From contig NZ_QUEP01000012.1 in the NCBI RefSeq assembly GCF_003478035.1, positions 1 to 64,000 on the forward strand: a DNA stretch of 64,000 nt. The letters are read 5' to 3'. This DNA comes from Clostridium sp. OF03-18AA (GTDB taxonomy: Bacteria > Bacillota > Clostridia > Lachnospirales > Lachnospiraceae). Within the stretch, counting starts at the first letter, position 1. Each line of letters starts with the position of its first letter. Under the pieces are notes generated by a model. The model saw only the letters and a program-made list of their open reading frames with translations, made no database searches and was not told the DNA's origin. Made by a program: the position numbers and the translations under genes. Below are positions 46,452-55,338 of the stretch, piece by piece.

Positions 46452-47738
46452 CTAATAAATGATGTTTACGAGTCCGGTCGAGCAAATCGGGATAAATGTA
46501 AGGATCAGAAGGCAGCCGAATAACAGTGCATAAAACGGAACGGCTTCCTTGATGAAATCCTTTGTGGAACACTTTGTAACACCGCAGGTTACAAACATTA
46601 ATGTTCCCATCGGCGGTGTGAAAGCACCGATGGCGTTTGCGAAAATAAATACCATTGCGAAGTGGATCGGATCGATTCCGTATGCTGTCGCGGCCGGCGC
46701 AAATAACGGCACGAGAACGATCATGCTGGCATTTCCCTCTACGAACATGCCGACAAAGATCAGGAAGATATCAACAGCAACAAGGAAAATCCATTTATTA
46801 TGGATCACAGAGATCATCCACTGGGTAAACATCTGCGGGATCATCTCTTTTGTGAGGATCCAGGAGAATGTAGACGCCGCCGCAACGATCAGCATGATGG
46901 ATGACGTTGTCATAAGAGTCTCTTTTAAGCCCTGACGAATTTCATTCGGTCCCAACTCTCTGTAGCCGAATCCGAGGACAGCAGCATATACGATTGCAAC
47001 AGCACCGGCCTCTGTGGCCGTAAATATACCGAGACGAACGCCGCCGATGATGATGATCGGAAGGCATAACGGGAGAATTGCCGGCTTAAAGGATGTCCAG
47101 AACATCGTCCCCGTCATTTTGTCTTTGCGGAGCGGAAGATAACCGCGTCTTCTTGAAATTCTGGACACCATAAACATCATTGTTATACAAAGAAGAATAC
47201 CCGGACCAAAACCGGCAATGAACAATTTACCGATTGATACATTCGCAATACAGCCATAGAGAATCAGTCCAATTCCCGGCGGGATTAACGGTGTGATCAT
47301 ACTGGAAGCCGCAGTTACTACCGTGGAAAATGCTTTGCCAATCCCTTTGGATTCCATCTCCGGAACCAGCATCTTTGCCTCCATCGCGGCATCCGCAAGT
47401 GCGGAACCGGAAAGTCCGCCCATCAATGTACTAAGAAGGATATTTACCTGTGAAAGTCCACCGTACATTCTTCCGGTCAGGACCGCACAGAAATCCATGA
47501 TTCTCTTTGTAACCCCCGTGTAGTTCATGAGAACACCTGCACATACGAAAAACGGGATTGCAAGAAGTGTCACACTCTCGGAACCGGTAATCGCCTGCTG
47601 TGCAAATACAGCTGGATTAATACCCGGAGTCAGTATAAAATAAACAACGGAAGCTCCAAGCACTGCCACAAATACCGGAATTTTAAAAAACAGCAGGGCA
47701 AGGAGAATGATCGCCATAATACCAACAGCTGAATTCAT
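46452..47738 (-). CDS. dctM: TRAP transporter large permease (DctM)
   Basis: 428-residue, about 12-helix permease. Features: PFFVCAGVLMNYTGV, GGLSGSALADAAMEAKMLVPEM, SSMITPLIPPGIGLILYG and FTPPMGTLMFVTCGV. Overlaps dctQ by 4 bases. Imports a carboxylate with sodium; the surrounding genes suggest a sugar acid. Confidence 0.92.
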   Translation of the reverse strand: MNSAVGIMAIILLALLFFKIPVFVAVLGASVVYFILTPGINPAVFAQQAITGSESVTLLAIPFFVCAGVLMNYTGVTKRIMDFCAVLTGRMYGGLSQVNILLSTLMGGLSGSALADAAMEAKMLVPEMESKGIGKAFSTVVTAASSMITPLIPPGIGLILYGCIANVSIGKLFIAGFGPGILLCITMMFMVSRISRRRGYLPLRKDKMTGTMFWTSFKPAILPLCLPIIIIGGVRLGIFTATEAGAVAIVYAAVLGFGYRELGPNEIRQGLKETLMTTSSIMLIVAAASTFSWILTKEMIPQMFTQWMISVIHNKWIFLVAVDIFLIFVGMFVEGNASMIVLVPLFAPAATAYGIDPIHFAMVFIFANAIGAFTPPMGTLMFVTCGVTKCSTKDFIKEAVPFYALLFGCLLILTFIPICSTGLVNIIY

Positions 47739-48235
47739 ACGTTCTCCCCCTTTCCACCGTCTTTAAACAGTTCCTTTAATTCATAATATTTTTCTTCTGT
47801 ATAGCTGATCAACATAAGTACAATGGAAACCGGAGCAATCGCATAGATCCATGCATACGGGATCATAAGGATTGGCGTCTTACGGTTTGTACGCAGCATA
47901 ACATTGATATAGTCTTTGCTCCTAAACAGGAAATAAATCAGTACTGCGTACACGATTACAGGAATTAAAAGTTCTATTCCTTTACGTATCTTTTTGGGAA
48001 GTGCGTCCACCAAAATTTCAATCGCCACATGGCTCTTCGTGCGGAACGCTGCAGGTGCTGCCAGGAATGTGATCCACACCATACATGCAAGCTGAAATTC
48101 TTCTTCCCACGTAAATGGCCGACTGAATATGTAACGCATTGGTACTCCAACAAATGTAACGCCAATCAGCACTGCCAGCACCAGAGATGCCACTGCAACC
48201 TCGATTCTGTCTAGGATATCCAGGAATTTTTTCAT
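47735..48235 (-). CDS. dctQ: TRAP transporter small permease (DctQ)
   Basis: 166-residue, four-helix partner of DctM. FVGVPMRYIFSRPFTWEEEFQLACMVWITFLAAPAAFRTKSHVAIEIL is the typical block. Two ATGs are possible (48247 and 48235); only the second is at a reasonable distance from AAGGA. Confidence 0.88.
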   Translation of the reverse strand: MKKFLDILDRIEVAVASLVLAVLIGVTFVGVPMRYIFSRPFTWEEEFQLACMVWITFLAAPAAFRTKSHVAIEILVDALPKKIRKGIELLIPVIVYAVLIYFLFRSKDYINVMLRTNRKTPILMIPYAWIYAIAPVSIVLMLISYTEEKYYELKELFKDGGKGENV

Positions 48236-48258
48236 TGTTTTCACCATCCTTATCTACA

Positions 48259-48280
48259 GGGCTGTCAAAAATGACAGCCC
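48259..48280 (-). other. intercistronic stem-loop between dctP and dctQ
   Basis: GGGCTGTCA (48259-48267) pairs with TGACAGCCC (48272-48280). No U tract, so it more likely protects the dctP message or dampens read-through. Confidence 0.5.
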
Positions 48281-48295
48281 CTGACAGATCTCTTT

Positions 48296-49384
48296 CTACT
48301 GGATTGCAGCTTTTACTGTATCGTACAAACCATCACTCCAGCCAAACTGAGAACCTTTCTCATAGAAGGAAAGGCTTGCTTCCTTCCACTGTGCTCTCTC
48401 TTCGTCTGTCAGCTCTGTGAAGGTTACGCCTGCATCTTCCAGTTTCTTGCGGTAGTCTTCGTTTGCAGCCTCCTGTTTCTCGTTGTTGTAGAGACCAGCT
48501 TCCTCACATGTCTTGAATAAGAGGTCCTGCTGTTCCTGGGTCAGAGTGTTGAGGTAATCTGTTCCGATGCACCATGTTGTGAAGTTTAAGATATGTCCTG
48601 TCATAAGGATGTTCTTTGTAACTTCCTGGAAACTCTGTCCGTATAATGTGGAAAGCGGGTTCTCAACGCCGTCAAGAGTACCGTTCTGTAATGCTGTGTA
48701 TACATCACCAAGAGCCATCGGCACTGCGGTAGCGCCTAATGCATTGAAGCCCTCTACATAGATCTGGCTGTTTGCGAGACGGATCTTTTTACCCTTGATA
48801 TCTGCCGGTACAACTGCTTTGTCTTTCGTCATTAACTCACGCTCACCATAGATCCAGTTGGAGCCAAGAACGGTAAGTCCTTTGTCGGCAAGCTTGCTGC
48901 ACTGGTCTTTATACCAGTCACTGTCGATCAGCTTCCATACCTCATCCCAGTTATCGAAGAAGAACGGTCCATAGAGGATACCAAGATCCGGAACACCGTA
49001 ATCAGCATAGAAAGCGCCGTCTGCGATCGTGATCACATTCTCACCCATGACCATCTGGTCGATCAGTTTACTCTTGTTTCCGAGTGCGCTGTTTGCGAAT
49101 ACTTTGAGTTCCATGGTGCCATTGCTCTCTTCTTTTAAGAGTTCTGCCCATTTTTCAACAGCCTGTCCGATCGGCTCCTCGGTCGTGTTCTCAAAACCGA
49201 TGTTGATCGTTACAACGTCTCCGGATGCTGCCGCTGCGGTCGTCTCTTCTGCTTTTGTCTCCTCAGCTGCTTTTGTCTCTGCCGGTGCTGCGGTTGTGCT
49301 TGTGGATGCGCTGCTGCCACATGCGCTGAGTACCATGGATGCACACATTACTGCTGATACGGCTGCCATTGCTCTTTTCTTCAT
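48296..49384 (-). CDS. dctP: TRAP transporter receptor lipoprotein (DctP)
   Basis: 362 residues from ATG 49384 (GGGAGG upstream). Lipobox VLSAC gives Cys22, followed by an Ala/Thr/Glu linker. DctP-fold motifs: VEKWAELLKEESNGTMELKVFANSALG, the substrate-carboxylate arginine block KGKKIRLANSQIYVEGFNALGATAVPM and YTALQNGTLDGVENPLST. Ligand probably a hexuronate, aldonate or aldarate by context. Confidence 0.92.
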   Translation of the reverse strand: MKKRAMAAVSAVMCASMVLSACGSSASTSTTAAPAETKAAEETKAEETTAAAASGDVVTINIGFENTTEEPIGQAVEKWAELLKEESNGTMELKVFANSALGNKSKLIDQMVMGENVITIADGAFYADYGVPDLGILYGPFFFDNWDEVWKLIDSDWYKDQCSKLADKGLTVLGSNWIYGERELMTKDKAVVPADIKGKKIRLANSQIYVEGFNALGATAVPMALGDVYTALQNGTLDGVENPLSTLYGQSFQEVTKNILMTGHILNFTTWCIGTDYLNTLTQEQQDLLFKTCEEAGLYNNEKQEAANEDYRKKLEDAGVTFTELTDEERAQWKEASLSFYEKGSQFGWSDGLYDTVKAAIQ

Positions 49385-49429
49385 AAGTTTTTTCCTCCCA
49401 TAAATAAAATACATTTTTACAGTTTCTGT

Positions 49430-50449
49430 TTAAAACTCGAATTCAGCTTTTACGATTTCCCCATAATTTTTATCGAGATCTTCAAATGCTTCTTCCGCAT
49501 GATCTGCGGAATATGTTCTGGAAATCAGTTTTGTAAGATCCACAAATCCTTCGCGGACAAGTTTTAATACTTCCCGGAAATCGTCTGAGGTTGCACCTCT
49601 GGATCCATACATATTCAATTCTTTTCTCTGAACTTCCAGGAAATTGAAATCCGCATTTTTCTTCGCGACACCGATCACAACCATCTTTCCGCGGCTGGCA
49701 ACTGCCTTCACACAAGCTAAGAATGTTGCCGGGGCGCCAACAGCTTCCACCGTTGCGTCGAATCCGTCTCCTCCTGTGACCGTCCCGATAAATTCCGTCA
49801 GTTTTTCCGGGCTGTCATTGACAAATCCGCCGTCCAGCCCGAAATCATTGACTGCTTTTTTTACCTTTTCTTCGGCAATATCCGTGATATAAGCTTTCGC
49901 TCCGAAACTTTTTGCCGCAACACCGGCCAGGATCCCGATCGCTCCCGCGCCAAAGATCAGCACCTTGTCCCCCGGTTTTAATTCCGCTCTGGACACACCG
50001 TGGTAACTGATACAGAATGGCTCAACGAGCGCCAGCTCCTTCGGATCGATCCCTGCGCCGTCAAACAGCCGCTCGACCGGCATCGTGAAGTAGTCGCTGA
50101 AAGCTCCTTCCCTCTGGACACCCATCGTCTCATTGTGGATGCAGGCATTCACATAACCGCGCCGGCAGGAATAACAGGTCCCGCAGTTGAAATACGGGTT
50201 TCCCGTCACCAGCATTCCTTTTTTGATCCCATATGGATTCTCGCCGACTTCCACAACCTCGGCAGCGAATTCATGTCCGATCGTACGCGGATAGCTGACG
50301 TATGCGGACTGGCCGCGGTAGGAAGCCAGGTCACTTCCGCAGATCCCTCCGCAGACCATTTTCAGTAATGCCTCTCCCTGTTTTGGAACCGGAATTTCTC
50401 TTTCGGCTGTCACAGCCTTCCACGGTTCCGGAAGAACGATCGCTCTCAT
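49430..50449 (-). CDS. zinc-dependent alcohol dehydrogenase (sugar-acid/polyol type)
   Basis: 339-residue medium-chain dehydrogenase. Catalytic zinc region GGICGSD and GHEFAAEVVEVG, structural zinc CGTCYSCRRGYVNAC, NAD loop IFGAGAIGILAG. Resembles L-galactonate, L-idonate and sorbitol dehydrogenases. It lies 13 bases after an enolase-superfamily dehydratase and before dctP, fitting a sugar-acid route. Confidence 0.85.
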   Translation of the reverse strand: MRAIVLPEPWKAVTAEREIPVPKQGEALLKMVCGGICGSDLASYRGQSAYVSYPRTIGHEFAAEVVEVGENPYGIKKGMLVTGNPYFNCGTCYSCRRGYVNACIHNETMGVQREGAFSDYFTMPVERLFDGAGIDPKELALVEPFCISYHGVSRAELKPGDKVLIFGAGAIGILAGVAAKSFGAKAYITDIAEEKVKKAVNDFGLDGGFVNDSPEKLTEFIGTVTGGDGFDATVEAVGAPATFLACVKAVASRGKMVVIGVAKKNADFNFLEVQRKELNMYGSRGATSDDFREVLKLVREGFVDLTKLISRTYSADHAEEAFEDLDKNYGEIVKAEFEF

Positions 50450-50462
50450 TTCAGATCACTCC

Positions 50463-51557
50463 TTATTTTACCTCTGTCATGAACTCATGCAGGAAGCGGA
50501 AGCCCCATCCTTCACCTTCACGCGGACGGGCAAAACCATTGTCGATGACCATCGGATTATCGATGATCGCATCGATCCAGTCAAAGCTCTCTGCGCCATA
50601 CGGGTTTGCAACTGTGCAGAGAAGCGGTACATCATAGTCTTTATAGTAGTGAGGAAGTACCGGAATATTGTAAGCGTTTGCAAGTGCCGCGCTGTCTCTC
50701 CATGCTTCAACACCGCCGAGACGGATCAGATCCGGCTGCCAAAGATCAAGGGCACGTCTTCCGATCAGTTCGCGGAGAGCAACTGTGGAGTACTCTCTCT
50801 CACCCATTGCAAGGCTGACCTTTGTCTTTGAGTGGATCGTTGCATATCCTTCAAAATCTGTATTAACGACCGGCTCCTCAAACCAGAAGATTCCGAGATG
50901 TTCCACATTGCTGATCAGTTTAACGGCTGACGGAACATCCATACCCTGGTTCGCATCCATCATGATCTTCATATTCGGACCGGTTGCCTCTCTTACAAGG
51001 TTTAATCTGCGGATATCACGTTCCATATCCGGACTTCCGACTTTGATCTTGACTGCTGTAAATCCACGTTTCTGGTAGTTTACAACCTCATCAACAAGTT
51101 CCTCGTCCGTGTAGCTGATCCATCCGCCGCTTCCGTATACCGGGATCGGTTTTCTGTGGCATCCGAACATCCGGTAGATCGGCTGTCCCATGGTTCTTGC
51201 CCATGCATCCCACATTGCTACGTTTAAAGTTGCCAGTGCCCATCTCTGAAGTCCGACGATTCCGAAATACTCACTTTCGATCTCGTAATCCTTCTGGACC
51301 TGTGCGGTCTCATATACATGATAATCTTTCGCGAGTACGAAATTCTTCATATCTTTTAAGGCGCCTTCAATTGCGTTCGGGCTGTAATGGAAGCTTAAAA
51401 GATATCCCTGACCGATCACTCCGCCCTTTGTCTCAACCTCAAGAACGTAAAACGCGATCTTGCTGATATCATGAGTGGAATCTGCGATCGGATGGCTCAG
51501 TTTGCTGACAGCCTGGTAGATTCGTATATCTTTGATATATGTCTCATTTTCATTCAT
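50463..51557 (-). CDS. enolase-superfamily sugar-acid dehydratase (KxK type)
   Basis: 364 residues. Candidate catalytic residues: K170-x-K172 (AVKIKVGSPD), metal ligands D201 (MMDANQG), E227/E228 (FEEP) and E253 (AMGE), and H303. Mandelate racemase/muconate enzyme subgroup; removes water from an aldonate or aldarate. ATG 51557 follows GGGAGG by 10 bases. First gene of the dehydratase-ADH-dctPQM operon. Exact substrate unknown. Confidence 0.85.
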   Translation of the reverse strand: MNENETYIKDIRIYQAVSKLSHPIADSTHDISKIAFYVLEVETKGGVIGQGYLLSFHYSPNAIEGALKDMKNFVLAKDYHVYETAQVQKDYEIESEYFGIVGLQRWALATLNVAMWDAWARTMGQPIYRMFGCHRKPIPVYGSGGWISYTDEELVDEVVNYQKRGFTAVKIKVGSPDMERDIRRLNLVREATGPNMKIMMDANQGMDVPSAVKLISNVEHLGIFWFEEPVVNTDFEGYATIHSKTKVSLAMGEREYSTVALRELIGRRALDLWQPDLIRLGGVEAWRDSAALANAYNIPVLPHYYKDYDVPLLCTVANPYGAESFDWIDAIIDNPMVIDNGFARPREGEGWGFRFLHEFMTEVK

Positions 51558-51600
51558 TTTTCCTGTTCCTCCCGTTATTATTTTGTCTTTGTTTTTGCCA

Positions 51601-51697
51601 TGTGATATATCTATCATCATATTACACTATTTTGTGATATATTTCAATGGATTTCTGTGAATTTTCACTTGCAATTTGTCACAAAATTATATATGCT
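51601..51697. promoter_or_regulatory. divergent promoters with paired TGTGATATA operators (dehydratase and gntR)
   Basis: TGTGATATATC (51601-51611) and TGTGATATATT (51633-51643) are 32 bp apart. The minus-strand promoter TTGAAA (51647-51642), 17 bp, TAATAT (51624-51619) lies between and over them. The plus-strand promoter of gntR is TTGCAA (51669-51674), 17 bp, TATGCT (51692-51697), with the palindrome GTGAATTTTCAC (51657-51668) just upstream. Confidence 0.65.
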
Positions 51698-51731
51698 TGT
51701 TACAGCATATTTACCAAAAAGGAGGAGAACA

Positions 51732-52367
51732 ATGGCAGAAGCATTGACAAATCAGGCATATGAATATCTCTATCGCAAGATCGTATCCTGTGAATACCTG
51801 CCGGGACAGGAACTTAATGAAAAGCAGCTTCTGGAAGAGACATCCTTTGGAAGAACGCCACTCCGCGAGGCGCTGCTCATGCTGCAGGCAGAGAATCTGA
51901 TCGACATTTTCCCGCGCAAGGGAATGCGGATCACTCCTTTTACCGAAAAAAGTATCGACGATCTCTATCAGACACGTAAGCTGATCGAGCCGACTGTCTG
52001 TAGGAAATATATCTCCATGTACTCCAAGAGCAGGCTTTTAGAATATCTGAAGCAGTTTGAAAAGGCGGCCGCCGGTCCGGATTATGATGAATTTCAGATC
52101 GATACCTCTTTTCATTCCTATCTGGTCGATATCACCGGGAACGAGATCCTGATCAACCTGTACCAGTCTGTGATGATCCAGCAGATGCGTCTCGCCGTCT
52201 ACGCCGCATTGAAGGATGACCAGAACCGTGTTGACAACCTTGAACAGCACCGCGCCATTATCGATGCGCTTTTAAGGGAGAACGAAGATGCCGTCCAGGA
52301 CGCGATCATCCTGCACATCAACCACTCCCTGATCAAATCACTGAAAATGATGGAAAACGATAACTGA
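51732..52367 (+). CDS. GntR-family regulator (FCD type)
   Basis: 211 residues from ATG 51732, which follows AAGGAGGAG. Residues 1-70 form the winged helix (ALTNQAYEYLYRKIVSCEYLPGQELNEKQLLEETSFGRTPLREALLMLQAENLI). Residues 80-205 are an all-helical FCD effector domain with FHSYLVDITGN and LEQHRAIIDALL, which include metal-ligand histidines. Divergent from the dehydratase operon. Paired TGTGATATA sites in two control regions make it the likely repressor of the sugar-acid regulon. Confidence 0.88.
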   Translation: MAEALTNQAYEYLYRKIVSCEYLPGQELNEKQLLEETSFGRTPLREALLMLQAENLIDIFPRKGMRITPFTEKSIDDLYQTRKLIEPTVCRKYISMYSKSRLLEYLKQFEKAAAGPDYDEFQIDTSFHSYLVDITGNEILINLYQSVMIQQMRLAVYAALKDDQNRVDNLEQHRAIIDALLRENEDAVQDAIILHINHSLIKSLKMMENDN

Positions 52368-52381
52368 CAATAAAACCAAAA

Positions 52382-52440
52382 GGCTGCCGTGATCCCGTAT
52401 CGGATTATCCGATTCCGGATCACGGCAGCCCGTCTTTTTT
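52382..52440. terminator. bidirectional terminator between gntR and the RraA-like gene
   Basis: GGCTGCCGTGATCC (52382-52395) pairs with GGATCACGGCAGCC (52417-52430), with a T run at 52435-52440 and an A-rich stretch on the other side. Confidence 0.9.
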
Positions 52441-52469
52441 GTCTTCGTTTTTAATATTCGTCCGCTTTA

Positions 52470-53132
52470 TTACAGGATGCCAAATACTTTAAACGCTTCC
52501 GTCGCGCTCATCCCGCCTTCGATCGCACTGCGGACTTTTTTCTCACCCGCTGCTTTTTCAAACGCCTTCTCGATACATTCTTTTTCCACTTCTTTCGGAA
52601 TGATCAGCACACCGTCCATATCTCCGAACACAATGTCACCATCGTGGATCGTAACCTGGCCGATCTCGATCGTGCAGCGGAAGTCCACCACATTCGTTCT
52701 GATCGAAGAGTCCTGTGCCCAGCGTCCCCTTGCAAATACCGGGAAATTCTGTGCAAGGACCTGCGGAGTGTCACGTGTATATCCGTCAAGAACTGCTCCC
52801 ACAGCTCCGCGCGTCCTGGCTGTCGCCGTGAGGAGTTCTCCCCAGAGAGCACTGTTTCCCGCTCCCGTCGCTATATAGATCTCATCTTCCTTCAGCTGGT
52901 CAAGTGCTTCTGTCAGAAGTCCAAACGGCTTTTTCTGTGCTTCATATACATTATGTTCCAGGATCGTACACGCTCTCCCGGCCAGTTTCATGTCATCTTT
53001 TAACGGCATGATCTCCGGAGGCAGGAACTGGTGATTATATCCCATGGTATCAAGGATGTCTCCTACGACCGGAGTATAGAGTTTTTCTTTCATAAGCTTA
53101 AAGAGTTCTTTGTCGTCGTTCCACTTGCTCAT
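52470..53132 (-). CDS. RraA-like/HMG-aldolase family protein
   Basis: 220 residues, RraA/4-hydroxy-4-methyl-2-oxoglutarate aldolase fold. Family signatures: GNSALWGELLTATARTRGAVGAVLDGYTRD and the IVFGDMDGVLIIP block with a likely metal-binding Asp. In sugar-acid clusters such proteins act as aldolases or decarboxylases on 2-keto acids. Divergent from the second dehydratase, under a GntR-type operator pair. Confidence 0.82.
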   Translation of the reverse strand: MSKWNDDKELFKLMKEKLYTPVVGDILDTMGYNHQFLPPEIMPLKDDMKLAGRACTILEHNVYEAQKKPFGLLTEALDQLKEDEIYIATGAGNSALWGELLTATARTRGAVGAVLDGYTRDTPQVLAQNFPVFARGRWAQDSSIRTNVVDFRCTIEIGQVTIHDGDIVFGDMDGVLIIPKEVEKECIEKAFEKAAGEKKVRSAIEGGMSATEAFKVFGIL

Positions 53133-53169
53133 TGTGCACTTTCTCCTTTATTTTCTATATTATATTTGT

Positions 53170-53225
53170 ATTATAGTGCAATATGTGATATAATTCAATC
53201 ATCAAATTTGGCATTGTGATATATC
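53170..53225. promoter_or_regulatory. promoter of the RraA-like gene with a second pair of TGTGATATA operators
   Basis: Minus-strand promoter TTGAAT (53198-53193), 17 bp, TATAAT (53175-53170). TGTGATATAAT (53184-53194) and TGTGATATATC (53215-53225) are 31 bp apart, nearly the spacing seen at 51601-51643. A plus-strand promoter for the dehydratase at 53321 is not clear. Confidence 0.65.
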
Positions 53226-53320
53226 TATGTTGTGTAATTGTGACATTCTGCGCTGAAAACTTCCGGAATGGAGTTTTTATCTTACAGTGCAGAGACTTTA
53301 TTCATTTCAGGAGAATCATT

Positions 53321-54436
53321 ATGATCATTACAAAGTTCGAGACATGGTGGGTAACCCGCGATAAATGTCTCTTCGACGAAAAACGTCAGGGCGGCGCCAA
53401 AATGGGTTGGGATGTTTTCGCGATCCGGCTGACCGCAGATGACGGAACCGAAGGGACCGCAACCTGTATGGCTGCCCGCAGCGGCGGTGTAACCGAAAGT
53501 TATCTCCACGACAGTATCGCTCCGATCCTGCTCGGACGTGATCCGCACGATCATGAGGCGATCTTTTATGAGTTGTGGAATGTTGACCGTCATGAAGCAT
53601 TTTTTCCCGTATTTCTTCCGGGTCCGGTGGATGTCGCACTTTGGGATATGTGTGCAAAAGCAGCCGGTCTTCCGCTTTATAAATATATCGGCGCTTACCG
53701 CACAAAGCTTCCGGTATATGCCAGCGGAAATTTCCACGCCACTGTGCAGGAATATGTCGATGAAGCACTTTATTATAAGAGCAAAGGGATTTTAGGATAC
53801 AAGGCACATCCGGGCGGACCGGTCGAATTTGACATGAAAGTCCACGAAGCTGTCCGGGAAGCCGTTGGTCCGGATTATACGCTCATGAGTGACCCGGTCG
53901 GCGAGTATACGCTGGACGATGCCATCCGTGTCGCAAGACAGCTGGAGCGGCTTGGATATGAATGGTTTGAGGAGCCGTTCCGCGATTTCGAACTTTACAA
54001 ATACACCGAACTCTGCAAGACCGTAGACATCCCGATCGCCGCTACAGAGACGACCAGAGGCTGTCATTGGGGCGTTGCGCAGAGTGTGGCACAGCATGCA
54101 GCCGATATCGTCCGCGCAGATGTAAGCTGGAAAGACGGCGTCACAGGGACTTTAAAGATCGCTCACATGGCAGACAGCTTCGGATTAAACTGTGAGATCC
54201 ACACAACGACCATGAATTACATGGATCTTGCAAACGTGCATGTAAGCTGCAGCATCCGGAACTGTAAATATTTCGAGTACTTTGTCCCGGAAGATAACTA
54301 CAGACTTCCCATGAAAGGTGATCTGCCGATCCGCGACGGATATATCTATGTACCTGACAAACCTGGTGTCGGGGCCGAGCTCGACTGGGATCTGATCAAC
54401 GAAAACTGTCACAGCTATCGCTGCCAGAGCTTATAA
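53321..54436 (+). CDS. enolase-superfamily sugar-acid dehydratase (KxH type)
   Basis: 371 residues from ATG 53321, which follows AGGAG by 8 bases. K161-x-H163 (GYKAHPGGP), D191, E217/E218 (FEEP), E243 (ATE) and H294 (CEIHTTT) mark the active site of a mandelate racemase-like acid sugar dehydratase. Differs in subgroup from the KxK protein at 50463. Operon with the SDR 48 bases downstream. Confidence 0.85.
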   Translation: MIITKFETWWVTRDKCLFDEKRQGGAKMGWDVFAIRLTADDGTEGTATCMAARSGGVTESYLHDSIAPILLGRDPHDHEAIFYELWNVDRHEAFFPVFLPGPVDVALWDMCAKAAGLPLYKYIGAYRTKLPVYASGNFHATVQEYVDEALYYKSKGILGYKAHPGGPVEFDMKVHEAVREAVGPDYTLMSDPVGEYTLDDAIRVARQLERLGYEWFEEPFRDFELYKYTELCKTVDIPIAATETTRGCHWGVAQSVAQHAADIVRADVSWKDGVTGTLKIAHMADSFGLNCEIHTTTMNYMDLANVHVSCSIRNCKYFEYFVPEDNYRLPMKGDLPIRDGYIYVPDKPGVGAELDWDLINENCHSYRCQSL

Positions 54437-54484
54437 CTACAGATCTTCGATCTGTTTTATGATTTTGAGGAGGCATATATCATC

Positions 54485-55228
54485 ATGAAAGAATTTGAAG
54501 GACGCGCCGGTATCGTTACCGGCGGAAGCAGCGGGATCGGATACGCGATCGCAAATGTACTGGCCGAAAACGGGGCAACCGTATATGTGATCAGCCGTAC
54601 CGGAAAGGAAAAAGAAGGTCTTGCGCCGTCTGCTCCCGGCGTGATCCATGTAAAGGGAGATGTCACGGATTATGATGCAATGAAAAAGCTGATCGGAGAG
54701 ATCGCAGGAAAATCCGGTCTCGATTTTCTCGTAAACAATGCCGGGATCACCAAAAAGGCACGCGCGGAAGTTTTCCCGATGGATGACTTTAAAAAGATCC
54801 TGGATGTGGACGTGACAAGTCTGTTCGCATTGAGCCAGATCTGCTACCCGTATTTAAAAGAGAGCAAACATAAAGGACGCATCATCAATATCAGCAGCAT
54901 GGCCGCGCATCTCGGCTTCACCGAAGTCGTTCCGTACTGCGTCAGCAAATCTGCGGTCTGCGGTCTGACACGCGGGCTCGCCATCGAGTGGGCAAACGAC
55001 AACATCTGTGTCAACAGCATCGCGCCGGGCTGGTTCCCGAGTGAGATGAACAAGCAGGTCATGACTCCAGAAAGAAAAGCCGCGATCCTCGCAAGAATGC
55101 CGGTTCATGCGTTCGGCGATACCAGGGATCTCGGTGCAATGGCTAAGTTCCTGATCAGCGATGGTGCCACCTACATCACCGGGCAGGATTTCGCGGTTGA
55201 TGGAGGCGCACTGGCTTACGGATATTGA
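54485..55228 (+). CDS. short-chain dehydrogenase/reductase
   Basis: 247 residues. Cofactor loop TGGSSGIG (13-20), NNAG, and the catalytic Ser with YCVSK; C-terminal GQDFAVDGG. Similar in pattern to gluconate 5-dehydrogenase-type enzymes; likely oxidises or reduces a keto sugar acid in this cluster. Ends at a strong terminator. Confidence 0.88.
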   Translation: MKEFEGRAGIVTGGSSGIGYAIANVLAENGATVYVISRTGKEKEGLAPSAPGVIHVKGDVTDYDAMKKLIGEIAGKSGLDFLVNNAGITKKARAEVFPMDDFKKILDVDVTSLFALSQICYPYLKESKHKGRIINISSMAAHLGFTEVVPYCVSKSAVCGLTRGLAIEWANDNICVNSIAPGWFPSEMNKQVMTPERKAAILARMPVHAFGDTRDLGAMAKFLISDGATYITGQDFAVDGGALAYGY

Positions 55229-55274
55229 TCCGGTTTTGTCCGGATCGGAGATTCCGCGAATTTCCCCGGTCATC

Positions 55275-55312
55275 AAAAAGTCCGCAGCATAAAAATTGCT
55301 GCGGACTTTTTT
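55275..55312. terminator. bidirectional terminator between the SDR gene and bioY
   Basis: AAAAAGTCCGCAGC (55275-55288) pairs with GCTGCGGACTTTTT (55298-55311). Confidence 0.92.
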
Positions 55313-55338
55313 AGATGTATATGAGTTTTATGAAATAC

